A stretch of 42,017 bases of DNA from Propionibacteriales bacterium (GTDB taxonomy: Bacteria; Actinomycetota; Actinomycetes; Propionibacteriales; Nocardioidaceae), in assembly GCA_026392415.1 (NCBI GenBank), contig JAPLCC010000014.1:1-42017 (forward strand), read 5' to 3'. Under the pieces are notes generated by a model. The model did no database searches. It saw only the letters and a list, made by a program, of their open reading frames with translations, and was not told the DNA's origin. Below, in pieces: positions 19,301-27,007 of this stretch. The position numbers and the translations under genes were made by a program. The stretch's first letter is position 1; every line of letters starts with the position of its first letter.

Positions 19301-20196
19301 GCGCCGGCCAGGTGAAGGTCGGGAAGCGGGCGTTCGTCGGCAACTCCGCGATGGCGGCCCCGGGACGCAAGGTCCCCAAGCGGTCGCTGGTCGCGGTGCT
19401 CTCGGCCGCTCCCGCCCGCAACACGATGAAGGCGGGGGAGTCGTGGCTCGGCAGTCCGCCCGCTCCGCTGCGTCGCGCCGCCCAGGGTTCGGCCGACGAG
19501 CGCACCTATGCGCCGCCGACGCGGCTCAAGCTCGCCAGGGCCTGCTGGGAGATCGCCCGCCTGGTGCCCGTGGCCCTGGCAGTCGGACTGCAGGCAGCGG
19601 TCGCCCTGGCCACCCTCGCCGTCTGGGTCGAGTACGGCGCCCTGGCCGGCGTGGTCGTCGTGCCCCTGCTGTTGTGGGGCGCCGGTCTGGTCGCGGCGCT
19701 CGTGGCGATTGCGGCGAAGTGGTTGCTGGTCGGCCGCGTGCGAGCCGGCGCGCACCCGCTGTGGAGCTCCTTCGTGTGGCGCAACGAGCTCGCCGACACC
19801 TTCGTCGAGGTGCTCGCCACCCCGTGGTTCGCTGGCCTGGCAACGGGCTCGCCGTTGATCAACGTGTGGTTCCGTGCGATGGGCGCGCGGGTCGGCCGTG
19901 GTGTCTGGTGCGAGTCCTACTGGCTCCCCGAGCCCGATCTGGTCGATCTCGGCGACGGCGCCACGGTCAACCAGGGCAGCGTCGTGCAGACCCACCTGTT
20001 CCACGACCGCCTGCTCGTCACGGACACCGTGCGGTTGCGCCGCGGCGCCACCCTCGGTCCCAACTCGGTCGTGCTGCCTGCCGCGATGCTGGGCCGGCAC
20101 GCTACCGTCGGCCCGGTGTCCCTGGTGATGAGAGGCGAGACGGTGCCCGACAAGACGCGCTGGATCGGCAACCCGATCGGCCCGTGGGCCGACTAG
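16330..20196 (+). CDS. Pls-like non-ribosomal poly-amino-acid synthetase (A-T-six-TM-three soluble repeats)
   Basis: A 1288-residue single-module synthetase. An NRPS adenylation domain (about residues 20-500) carries FTSGSTGTPKGVAVSHR (from 151), FDASCEEMW (200-208), NTYGPTEATVV (288-298) and ISGKVDR with Lys477. A carrier domain follows, with Ser530 in LGGGSL as the predicted phosphopantetheine site. Then come three repeats, each a pair of membrane segments (about 592-657, 819-897, 1066-1137) and a soluble domain with hexapeptide/left-handed-helix character, each opening with a G-x-x-x-G-x-x-P-like motif (GVQPGTYP, GVQPGAHP, RVRAGAHP). No standard condensation or thioesterase domain is present. 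This is the plan of epsilon-poly-L-lysine synthetase (Pls, about 1319 residues) and its largely uncharacterised relatives. The polymer cannot be named. The start is GTG 16330. A 1-base overlap couples it to a metallopeptidase. Confidence 0.9.
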   Translation: MSVALSPLLRGDEAAAPSTLVEIFRHTAAGHPDAMALDSGNDTVTYAEFGEAAAAVADELADLGVGPGDKVGVRLPSGTTDLYVAIMGVLFAGAAYVPVDADDPEERARLVFGEADVAAVIGTGLVIEARREGAPGERRDPLPDDDAWVIFTSGSTGTPKGVAVSHRSAAAFVDAEAEMFLQAAPLGPADRVMAGLSVAFDASCEEMWLAWRYGACLVPAPRALVRSGVDVGPWLVANRISVVSTVPTLVSLWPDDALDEVRLLILGGEAFPPELAARLIREGREVWNTYGPTEATVVACGALVTADGPVRIGLPLAGWDLAVVDTAGHPVPVGERGELIIGGVGLARYLDPVKDAEKYAPMPSLGWERAYRSGDIVVHDPEGLLFAGRADDQVKVGGRRIELGEVDSALLALPGVSAAAAAVRRTSTGNQLLVGYLTTTASYDAAAATAHLRATMPAALVPRLAVVDAIPTRISGKVDRDALPWPLATADPADVGLHGTSARIAEVWQRVIGATPEGADSNFFDLGGGSLTAAQVVTILRADHPELTVADIYEVPTVAGLAALLDTLEPSALAEQSRKVKPIPRKTQIGQVVAVPLLRALAAPRWLAGTLALSRLLHDVLGVGWLPAVSWWVLVPLLVVFVSPVGRMFVAAKLARAVLDGVQPGTYPRGGKVHLRIWAAERLADELGATRLAGAPFISWYARLLGAKIARGADLHSLPPITGHLTVGKGASVEPEVDLTGYWIDGDTLHVGGIRVGARARVGTRSMLCPGAVVGDDAEVAPGSAVFGEVPSGEFWSGAPATRASSAARGPWAERPPASRRALRLWALSYACVAAGLAVLPSIAVTAVALPILLLADVDGTDGAGEAAGALLPWLVPGVVLGCLLLAGLILGVVRLLGRGVQPGAHPLQSRPALSVWATIRVLDEARTWLFPLYSSQLTPIWLRLLGARIGKDVEASTVLMIPSLTTVSDQAFLADDTLIGGYELGGGWLRAGQVKVGKRAFVGNSAMAAPGRKVPKRSLVAVLSAAPARNTMKAGESWLGSPPAPLRRAAQGSADERTYAPPTRLKLARACWEIARLVPVALAVGLQAAVALATLAVWVEYGALAGVVVVPLLLWGAGLVAALVAIAAKWLLVGRVRAGAHPLWSSFVWRNELADTFVEVLATPWFAGLATGSPLINVWFRAMGARVGRGVWCESYWLPEPDLVDLGDGATVNQGSVVQTHLFHDRLLVTDTVRLRRGATLGPNSVVLPAAMLGRHATVGPVSLVMRGETVPDKTRWIGNPIGPWAD

Positions 20197-21494
20197 TGCC
20201 CCAGCTCCCCACCGCGGACCCCTATCTCCCCGGTCACGGCGATCCGTCGTACTCCGTGCGGCACTACGACCTCGAGCTGATCTACGTCCCCGAGGGCAAC
20301 CGGTTGCGCGGCAACGCGGTCATCGACGTGGTGGCGCGGGAGGAGACCGGACGCCTGGTGCTGGACCTCGCGCACCTGCAGGTGACCAAGGTCCGGCTCG
20401 ACGGTGCCCGGCTGAAGAAGTGGTCCGCGCGTGATCAGCGGCTGGTCCTCCAGCTCGACGGCCCGGTCGCCGTCGACGCCGAGCTGCGCATCACCATCGC
20501 GTACGGCGGGACGCCGCAGCCGGTCATCGACGAGCACCACGGTGACGCCGGCTGGGAGGAGCTCACCGACGGCGTGATCGTCGCGGCCCAGCCCCATGGC
20601 GCTCCGACGTGGTTCCCCTGCAACGACCGACCCGACGACAAGGCCACCTACCGGATCACGGTGACCGCTCCCACCGGTTACACCGTCGTCGCCAATGGCG
20701 CGCTCGCCGGGCACCGCCGTCGGCCCGGGGCCGAGACCTGGACGTACGAGATGGACCAGCCGATGGCGACCTATCTCGCAACGGTCCAGATGGGCCGCTA
20801 CGTCACCGTGCTGCACAACGACGCCATGCGCACCATCGCACCGCACGACGCCGACCTCGAGGGTTCCTTCGACCAACAGCCGGCGATGATGGAGTTCTTC
20901 GAGCGGGTCTTCGGGCCGTACCCCTTCGACGGGTACGCCGCGGTCATCACCGACGACGACCTCGAGATCCCTCTCGAGAGCCAGAGCCTGTCGAGTTTCG
21001 GTCGCAACTTCTGCACCGACGACTGGTCGCACGTGCGCCTGATCGCGCACGAGATGGCGCACCAGTGGTTCGGCAATGCCGTGACCCTCGCGCGCTGGCA
21101 GGACATCTGGCTGCACGAAGGGTTCGCCTGCTACAGCGAGTGGTTGTGGTCCGAGGAGTCCGAGGGCCCGCGCACCTGCGACGAGTGGGCGCGCCACCAC
21201 CACGACAAGCTGGCCGAGCTCGAGCAGGACCTGGTGCTGGCGGATCCGGGCCCAGCGCTCATGTTCGACGACCGGGTCTACAAGCGGGGCGCGCTGGCGC
21301 TGCATGCGCTGCGCCTCGATGTCGGCGACGCCGCCTTCTTCGACGTGCTGGGCGGTTGGGTCGCCGATCGGGCCGGCGGGTCCGTCACGACCGAGGAGTT
21401 CCTCGCGTTCGCGTCCGACCGCACCGGCAACGACGTCGCAGCTCTGCTGCAGCCCTGGCTGTACGACGAGGACCTGCCGCCGTACCCCTCCTGA
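20196..21494 (+). CDS. M1-family zinc aminopeptidase, short form
   Basis: A 432-residue gluzincin. The zinc site is complete: HEMAH (His285, Glu286, His289), then 18 residues to Glu308 in WLHEGFACYSEW. Tyr362 in DDRVYKRGALALHALR is the expected transition-state Tyr. The exopeptidase GAMEN motif is replaced by PLESQS, close to the [AG]-L-E-x-Q forms of actinobacterial M1 enzymes. No signal peptide is visible, so it is predicted to be cytoplasmic. GTG 20196 shares its G with the TAG stop of the synthetase gene (TAGTG), so the two are made together. In epsilon-poly-lysine producers the degrading enzyme is an aminopeptidase, so a role in trimming or detoxifying the polymer is a reasonable inference. 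Confidence 0.9.
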   Translation: MPQLPTADPYLPGHGDPSYSVRHYDLELIYVPEGNRLRGNAVIDVVAREETGRLVLDLAHLQVTKVRLDGARLKKWSARDQRLVLQLDGPVAVDAELRITIAYGGTPQPVIDEHHGDAGWEELTDGVIVAAQPHGAPTWFPCNDRPDDKATYRITVTAPTGYTVVANGALAGHRRRPGAETWTYEMDQPMATYLATVQMGRYVTVLHNDAMRTIAPHDADLEGSFDQQPAMMEFFERVFGPYPFDGYAAVITDDDLEIPLESQSLSSFGRNFCTDDWSHVRLIAHEMAHQWFGNAVTLARWQDIWLHEGFACYSEWLWSEESEGPRTCDEWARHHHDKLAELEQDLVLADPGPALMFDDRVYKRGALALHALRLDVGDAAFFDVLGGWVADRAGGSVTTEEFLAFASDRTGNDVAALLQPWLYDEDLPPYPS

Positions 21495-21501
21495 CAAATG
21501 G

Positions 21502-21534
21502 CGGACGCCCCGCGTGGATCACGCGGGGCGTCCG
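21502..21534. terminator. Bidirectional terminator, 14-bp perfect stem
   Basis: Arms 21502-21515 and 21521-21534 (CGGACGCCCCGCGT and its complement) with the loop GGATC lie between the convergent aminopeptidase and citrate synthase genes. No T tract is present, as is common in high-GC actinobacteria. Confidence 0.8.
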
Positions 21535-21551
21535 TACCGGGAAGTGGGGGC

Positions 21552-22841
<1,290 letters not shown>

Positions 22842-22847
22842 CCCTGC

Positions 22848-22853
22848 AACCTA
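22848..22853 (-). promoter_or_regulatory. -10 box of gltA, leaderless start
   Basis: On the minus strand TAGGTT, then GCAGGG (6 bases), then the GTG at 22841. The GGG beside the start codon is too close to act as a Shine-Dalgarno. Confidence 0.6.
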
Positions 22854-22958
22854 GTCGCCCACGTCACATCCCGGAAAGCCGGCGTCCCGAGGGGTGGGTG
22901 GGAGACATCTCACAGGTATGAGGTGTCGGGCTCGGTTCAGGACTTGAAGAAGTGTGCA

Positions 22959-22975
22959 ATTCATGTATTCTGAAT
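22959..22975. promoter_or_regulatory. Candidate ArsR operator overlapping the -10 box
   Basis: ATTCA (22959-22963), 7 bases, TGAAT (22971-22975). The dyad overlaps the -10 box of the repressor operon, the usual place for autorepression by ArsR-family proteins. The short arms make this tentative. Confidence 0.4.
22966..22971 (+). promoter_or_regulatory. -10 box of the arsR-sulP operon
   Basis: TATTCT followed by 6 bases and an ATG at 22978 that opens an 8-codon ORF. This is the most A/T-rich stretch in the neighbourhood. Confidence 0.6.
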
Positions 22976-22977
22976 CC

Positions 22978-23004
22978 ATGTCCCCCGAGTCGGTTGCCCG
23001 ATGA
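22978..23004 (+). CDS. Leaderless 8-codon upstream ORF
   Basis: ATG at 22978, 6 bases after the -10 box, reads MSPESVAR and stops at a TGA (23002-23004) that overlaps the ATG of the ArsR gene in ATGA. No Shine-Dalgarno precedes the ArsR start, so translation of the repressor may depend on re-initiation after this mini-ORF. It contains no Cys or run of one amino acid that would suggest an attenuator sensing a given tRNA. The existence of the peptide is inference from spacing. Confidence 0.45.
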   Translation: MSPESVAR

Positions 23005-23339
23005 GCGTCCCGCTCTACCAGGCCAAGGCGGAGTTCTTCAAGACGCTCGGGCACCCGGCGCGCATCCGGATCCTCGAGCTCCTCTCGGAGCGCGACCACG
23101 CCGTGCACGAGTTGCTGGCTGCCATTGCCATCGAGCCCAGCAGCCTGTCGCAGCAGCTCGCTGTCCTGCGGCGCACCTCGATGGTCGTCTCGCGACGGGA
23201 CAACGGCGAGGTGGTCTACTCGGTCAGCGTCCCGGAAGTTCGAGACCTGCTGGCTGCGGCACGTCAGATCCTGTCGGGGATCATCGCCGCGCAGGGGGAC
23301 CTGGAGGACGAACTGTCCTCGATGTCCGCTGCACGGTGA
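23001..23339 (+). CDS. ArsR/SmtB-family transcriptional repressor
   Basis: A 112-residue winged-helix protein: FKTLGHPARIRILELLSERDHAVHELLAAIAIEPSSLSQQLAVLRRTSMVVSRRDNGEVVYSV covers the full ArsR fold, with SSLSQQLAVLRR as recognition helix. The metal-binding CxC motif of ArsR/SmtB at the third helix is absent (AVHELLAAI instead), and no Cys occurs anywhere, so it probably senses something other than a soft metal. It overlaps the transporter gene by 4 bases (GTGA) and is therefore its likely regulator. Confidence 0.9.
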   Translation: MSVPLYQAKAEFFKTLGHPARIRILELLSERDHAVHELLAAIAIEPSSLSQQLAVLRRTSMVVSRRDNGEVVYSVSVPEVRDLLAAARQILSGIIAAQGDLEDELSSMSAAR

Positions 23340-25030
23340 CGCCCGGGGCGACCGCCCAGGCTGGTGACCTCGCGGCCACGGCGGCGAGGCGGATCGCGAG
23401 GATCTCGCCACGTCGGTCGGACTGGCGTCATCTCTCGCCCCGTCGGGACGTGACGGCCGGACTGACCGTGGGGCTGGTGGCGCTCCCGCTCGCGCTGGGA
23501 TTCGGCGCCAGCGCCGGCATGGGAGCGACGGCGGGCCTGGTCACCGCGATCGTTGCCGGCGCCGTCGCGGCCGTCTTCGGTGGGAGTCGGGTCCAGGTCA
23601 GTGGTCCGACCGGGGCGATGGCCGTGGTGCTCATCCCGATCGTCGCGGCCCACGGCGCAGGGGGCGTCCTGGTCGTCGGCATGCTCGCGGGCCTGATCCT
23701 GATCGGCCTGGCGCTGGCCGGCGGTGGGCGCTTCATCAAGTACGTCCCGATTCCCGTCGTCGAGGGCTTCACGCTCGGGATCGCGGTGATCATCGCCGTC
23801 CAGCAGGTCCCTGCTGCCCTGGGCATGCAGCCGCAGGGGGATCAGGTGCTCCGCGTGGCCGGACATGCCGTGCGCGCCTGGAGCGAGGGTCCGGCCTGGT
23901 CGCCGTTGTTGTTGGCATCGGGTGTCGCGGGCGGGATCTTGCTGCTGTCCCGCTTCCGTCCCCGACTGCCGTGGTCGCTGGTGGCCGTGACTGCCGCGAC
24001 GGCGTCCAACCTGGTGTTCGGGCTGGACGCCGACACGATCGGGGCCATCCCCTCGAGCCTGCCCGTTCCTTCACTGCCCACGGTGCCGCTGGCCGAGTTG
24101 AACGCGCTGGTGCTCCCGGCGATCGCGGTCGCCGTGCTGGCAGCCCTGGAGAGCCTCTTGTCAGCGACCGTGGCTGACGCAATGAGCGTCGGGCAGCGTC
24201 ACGACTCCGACCGCGAACTGCTCGGGCAGGGTCTGGCCAACCTGGCCGCCCCGCTGTTCGGCGGGATCCCGGCGACGGCCGCCATCGCACGGACCGCCGT
24301 CAACGTCCGCGCCGGCGCCACGTCGCGCCTGGCGGCGCTCGTCCATGCGGCGCTCCTGCTGGGAGTCGTCCTCGTTGCGGCGCCATGGGTGGGCCGGATC
24401 CCGCTCGCAGCCCTCGCCGGCGTCCTGATCGCCACGGCGGTCCAGATGGTCCGGGTGTCCGGCCTGATGGCGCTCGCCCGCTCGACGAAGGGCGATGCGG
24501 CGGTCCTCGGCGTCACGACCGTCTCGACCGTCGCGTTCGATCTCGTCACCGCCGTGCTCGTCGGCCTGGTCGTGGCCGGGTTCGTGGCGCTGCGCCAGAC
24601 TGCCCGGTCCGCCCGGCTCGAGGAGATGCCGCTCGACGAAGGAGACCACACCGCGGAGGAACGCTCCCTCCTCGACGACCACATCGTCTGCTACCGCCTC
24701 GAAGGGCCGTTGTTCTTCGGTGCCGCCCATGACTTCCTCCTCGAACTGGCCGAGGTCAGTGACGTCAGGGTCGTGGTGCTGCGCCTGTCCCACGTGGCGA
24801 GCATCGACGCCACGGGTGCCCACGTGCTGGCCGACACCATCGACCGCCTCGAGCGCAGGGGAGTGACCGTTCTCCTGTCCGGCGTCCAGGTCCGCCATCG
24901 GCAGGTGCTCACCGAGCTCGGTGTGTACGACGGCCTGGCCCACGAGCGACACCTCTTCGACACGACCCCCGACGCCATCGCCCACGCCCGGGTCCATGCG
25001 GCACGGGTCGCTCACCAACCCGTCGACTGA
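23336..25030 (+). CDS. SulP-family anion transporter with STAS domain
   Basis: A 564-residue membrane protein from GTG 23336. It has the SulP start (DVTAGLTVGLVALPLALGFGASAGMGATAGLVTAIVAG), the segment GGSRVQVSGPTGAMAVVLIPIV, about ten or more further hydrophobic segments, and a C-terminal cytoplasmic STAS domain (about residues 450-550) with VVLRLSHVASIDATGAHVLADTI. Relatives move sulfate, bicarbonate or other anions; the sequence does not settle which. Translationally coupled to the ArsR repressor and followed 46 bases later by an adenylate kinase gene on the same strand. Confidence 0.92.
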   Translation: MTPGATAQAGDLAATAARRIARISPRRSDWRHLSPRRDVTAGLTVGLVALPLALGFGASAGMGATAGLVTAIVAGAVAAVFGGSRVQVSGPTGAMAVVLIPIVAAHGAGGVLVVGMLAGLILIGLALAGGGRFIKYVPIPVVEGFTLGIAVIIAVQQVPAALGMQPQGDQVLRVAGHAVRAWSEGPAWSPLLLASGVAGGILLLSRFRPRLPWSLVAVTAATASNLVFGLDADTIGAIPSSLPVPSLPTVPLAELNALVLPAIAVAVLAALESLLSATVADAMSVGQRHDSDRELLGQGLANLAAPLFGGIPATAAIARTAVNVRAGATSRLAALVHAALLLGVVLVAAPWVGRIPLAALAGVLIATAVQMVRVSGLMALARSTKGDAAVLGVTTVSTVAFDLVTAVLVGLVVAGFVALRQTARSARLEEMPLDEGDHTAEERSLLDDHIVCYRLEGPLFFGAAHDFLLELAEVSDVRVVVLRLSHVASIDATGAHVLADTIDRLERRGVTVLLSGVQVRHRQVLTELGVYDGLAHERHLFDTTPDAIAHARVHAARVAHQPVD

Positions 25031-25076
25031 CCCCACCCAGCGCAACCGCGCGAACCTCGAAGGAAAAGGAATCACG

Positions 25077-25664
25077 ATGCGACTGATCATCATGGGCCCG
25101 CCGGGCGCCGGCAAGGGCACCCAGGCTCGCCATGTCGCGGACCGCCACGGCATCCCGGCGATCTCCACGGGAGACATCTTCCGGGCGAACGTCACCGCGC
25201 AGAGCCCGCTCGGGCAGCAGGCGCAGAAGTACATGGATGCGGGGGAGTACGTCCCGGACGCGGTCACCAACGCGATGGTTCGCGACCGCCTCCAGCTGCC
25301 TGACTGTCGCAACGGGTTCCTCCTGGACGGCTACCCCCGCACCCTCGACCAGGTCGCCGAGCTCGACGACCTCCTCGCCGGTCTCGACGCCCACCTGGAC
25401 GGCGTGCTCCTGCTGGCGGCGGAGCCTGAGGAGCTCGTGCAGCGCCTCCTCGGCCGGGCGCGCACCGAGGGGCGTGCTGACGACACCGAGACCGTGATCC
25501 GACGCCGCCTCGCGGTGTACGAGGAGCAGACCGCTCCCCTCGTGGGCGCCTACGAGGAGCGACGGCTCCTGGTGGCTGTCGACGGACTGGGTGAGGTGGA
25601 TGAGGTGACCGACCGCATCCATGCGGCTGTCGCACAGCTGCGAAGTGAGTCCGCGGCGTTTTGA
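25077..25664 (+). CDS. adk: Adenylate kinase, short (LID-less) form
   Basis: Converts AMP plus ATP to two ADP. It has 195 residues and starts at ATG 25077 after a very good ribosome-binding site (AAGGAAAAGGA). Walker A is GPPGAGKGTQA; the AMP-binding block ISTGDIFRANV, the segment GFLLDGYPRTLDQV and GRADDTETVIRRRLAVYEEQTAPL follow. The LID is reduced to a few residues (RARTEG), as in mycobacterial Adk. The housekeeping adk usually lies between secY and map; this copy beside rplM may be a paralogue or a relocated gene. Its stop codon overlaps the -35 of rplM. Confidence 0.93.
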   Translation: MRLIIMGPPGAGKGTQARHVADRHGIPAISTGDIFRANVTAQSPLGQQAQKYMDAGEYVPDAVTNAMVRDRLQLPDCRNGFLLDGYPRTLDQVAELDDLLAGLDAHLDGVLLLAAEPEELVQRLLGRARTEGRADDTETVIRRRLAVYEEQTAPLVGAYEERRLLVAVDGLGEVDEVTDRIHAAVAQLRSESAAF

Positions 25665-25690
25665 CCGTCGTGCGGCGACGCCCGTAGTCT
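25661..25690 (+). promoter_or_regulatory. Promoter of rplM-rpsI
   Basis: TTGACC (25661-25666), 18 bases, TAGTCT (25685-25690). The -35 shares bases with the adk stop codon. It predicts a transcript start near 25697 and a leader of about 225 bases before rplM. Confidence 0.65.
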
Positions 25691-25696
25691 TTCCCC

Positions 25697-25920
25697 TTGC
25701 GTCTCCTGCCGCTCCGCGCTGCCGTCTCGTACGGCGCCGGGGCAGTCCCGGATCGCCCAGCGTCTGACCAAGGCGCGGATCGTCGTGAGACGAGCATGTG
25801 TGGGCCGGGCTGAGTTCGTCAGAAGACGTCGCCTGCACGGTGCAACCGCACCGGCGGCAGGCAAGCCCGACCGACATTCGTCGAACGGGTCCACGAACTG
25901 ACCGAGAGAGTGAACGCATC
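25697..25920 (+). ncRNA. Structured 5' leader of rplM (candidate ribosomal-protein autoregulatory element)
   Basis: About 225 bases separate the predicted start of transcription from the rplM start codon. The segment contains a clear two-part hairpin at 25831-25862: GCCTGC with GCAGGC outside and CGGTGC with GCACCG around the loop AACC inside. Further complementary pieces (GACGA near 25790 with TCGTC near 25820) are visible. L13 leaders are known in Firmicutes; whether this one is related is not shown. No ORF of note lies here. Confidence 0.4.
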
Positions 25921-26364
25921 ATGCGTACCTACGCTCCCAAGCCCGGCGACGTCGAGCGCGCCTGGCTCGTGATCGACGCGACTGACGTCGTCCTGGGCCG
26001 ACTGGCCGTCACCGCTGCAGGTCTCCTGCGCGGCAAGCACAAGCCGATCTTCGCCCCCAACGCCGACACCGGCGACTTCGTCGTGATCATCAACGCCGAC
26101 AAGGTCGCGCTGTCCGGCAAGAAGCGCACCGACAAGATGGTCTACCGCCACTCCGGCTTCCCGGGTGGTCTGACCGCCACCCCGATCGGGCAGGTCATCG
26201 ACAAGGACGCCCGCAAGGCCGTCGAGCAGGCGGTGTGGGGCATGCTCCCCAAGAACCGTCTTGGTCGCCAGATCATCACGAAGCTCAAGGTCTACAACGG
26301 CCCGACGCACCCCCACCAGGCGCAGCAGGCCGTTGCGTACGAGATCACCCAGATCTCCCAGTGA
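25921..26364 (+). CDS. rplM: 50S ribosomal protein L13
   Basis: A 147-residue ribosomal protein of the large subunit. It starts at ATG 25921 ([30 protein letters not shown], the family opening) with GAGAG 12 bases upstream. Conserved blocks include [25 protein letters not shown] and [30 protein letters not shown] longer open frame upstream runs through the leader and is rejected. It forms the standard pair with rpsI, 35 bases downstream. Confidence 0.97.
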   Translation: MRTYAPKPGDVERAWLVIDATDVVLGRLAVTAAGLLRGKHKPIFAPNADTGDFVVIINADKVALSGKKRTDKMVYRHSGFPGGLTATPIGQVIDKDARKAVEQAVWGMLPKNRLGRQIITKLKVYNGPTHPHQAQQAVAYEITQISQ

Positions 26365-26399
26365 CTCGACCGAGCTGACCAGGACTAAGGACTTTCATC

Positions 26400-26903
26400 G
26401 TGACTGAATCGCAGAACACCGAGGTCGAAGAGACCTTCGAGACCGACGACCAGGGCCTCGCCTACACCAGCGAGTCCACCGGCTCCGCGGCCGAGAGCGC
26501 CGTTCCGGCGACCATCGCCCCCGGCGCGGCCACCGGCCGTCGCAAGGAAGCCGTCGCCCGCGTCCGCATCGTTCCGGGCACCGGCACGTGGACCATCAAC
26601 GGCCGCACGTTCGAGGACTACTTCCCGAACAAGCTGCACCAGCAGGTTGCCAACGAGCCGTTCGCGACGCTCGGCCTCGAGGGCCGTTTCGACGTGATCG
26701 CCCGTATCCACGGCGGCGGCATCACCGGTCAGGCCTGCGCGCTGCGCCTCGGCGTGGCCCGCTCGCTCAACGCGATCGACATCGACGCCAACCGCCCGGC
26801 CCTCAAGAAGGCCGGTCTGTTGACCCGTGACGCCCGCGCGACCGAGCGCAAGAAGGCCGGTCTCAAGAAGGCCCGCAAGGCTCCGCAGTACAGCAAGCGC
26901 TGA
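26400..26903 (+). CDS. rpsI: 30S ribosomal protein S9
   Basis: A 167-residue small-subunit protein whose C-terminal tail (RKAPQYSKR) contacts the P-site tRNA. The conserved part starts near residue 46 ([24 protein letters not shown]) and includes [21 protein letters not shown]. The first 45 residues are an acidic extension, as often seen in actinobacterial S9. Starts at GTG 26400. Confidence 0.97.
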   Translation: MTESQNTEVEETFETDDQGLAYTSESTGSAAESAVPATIAPGAATGRRKEAVARVRIVPGTGTWTINGRTFEDYFPNKLHQQVANEPFATLGLEGRFDVIARIHGGGITGQACALRLGVARSLNAIDIDANRPALKKAGLLTRDARATERKKAGLKKARKAPQYSKR

Positions 26904-26923
26904 TCCTGCGACGCAGGTCGTAA

Positions 26924-26965
26924 CGACAGGGCCACGCGCCGCATTGGCGGCCCGTGGCCCTGTCG
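26924..26965 (+). terminator. Terminator after rpsI
   Basis: A 13-bp perfect stem (26924-26936 with 26953-26965), a C-C mismatch and an inner 5-bp stem with loop ATTG, followed shortly by GTTTT (26969-26973). It separates the ribosomal pair from glmM. Confidence 0.85.
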
Positions 26966-27007
26966 GCCGTTTTGCGGAAGAGTCCGAGACCAGACGAGGG
27001 GAGAGAC

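Noticed and set aside
16282..20100. 1272-codon open frame on the minus strand opposite the Pls-like gene
   Set aside because: Arg/Gly/His-rich low-complexity translation without domains; a by-product of GC-rich third positions of the plus-strand gene.
26954..27007. Upstream extension of glmM to 26954
   Set aside because: It would run through the terminator hairpin; GTG 27008 has a good ribosome-binding site and matches the family start.
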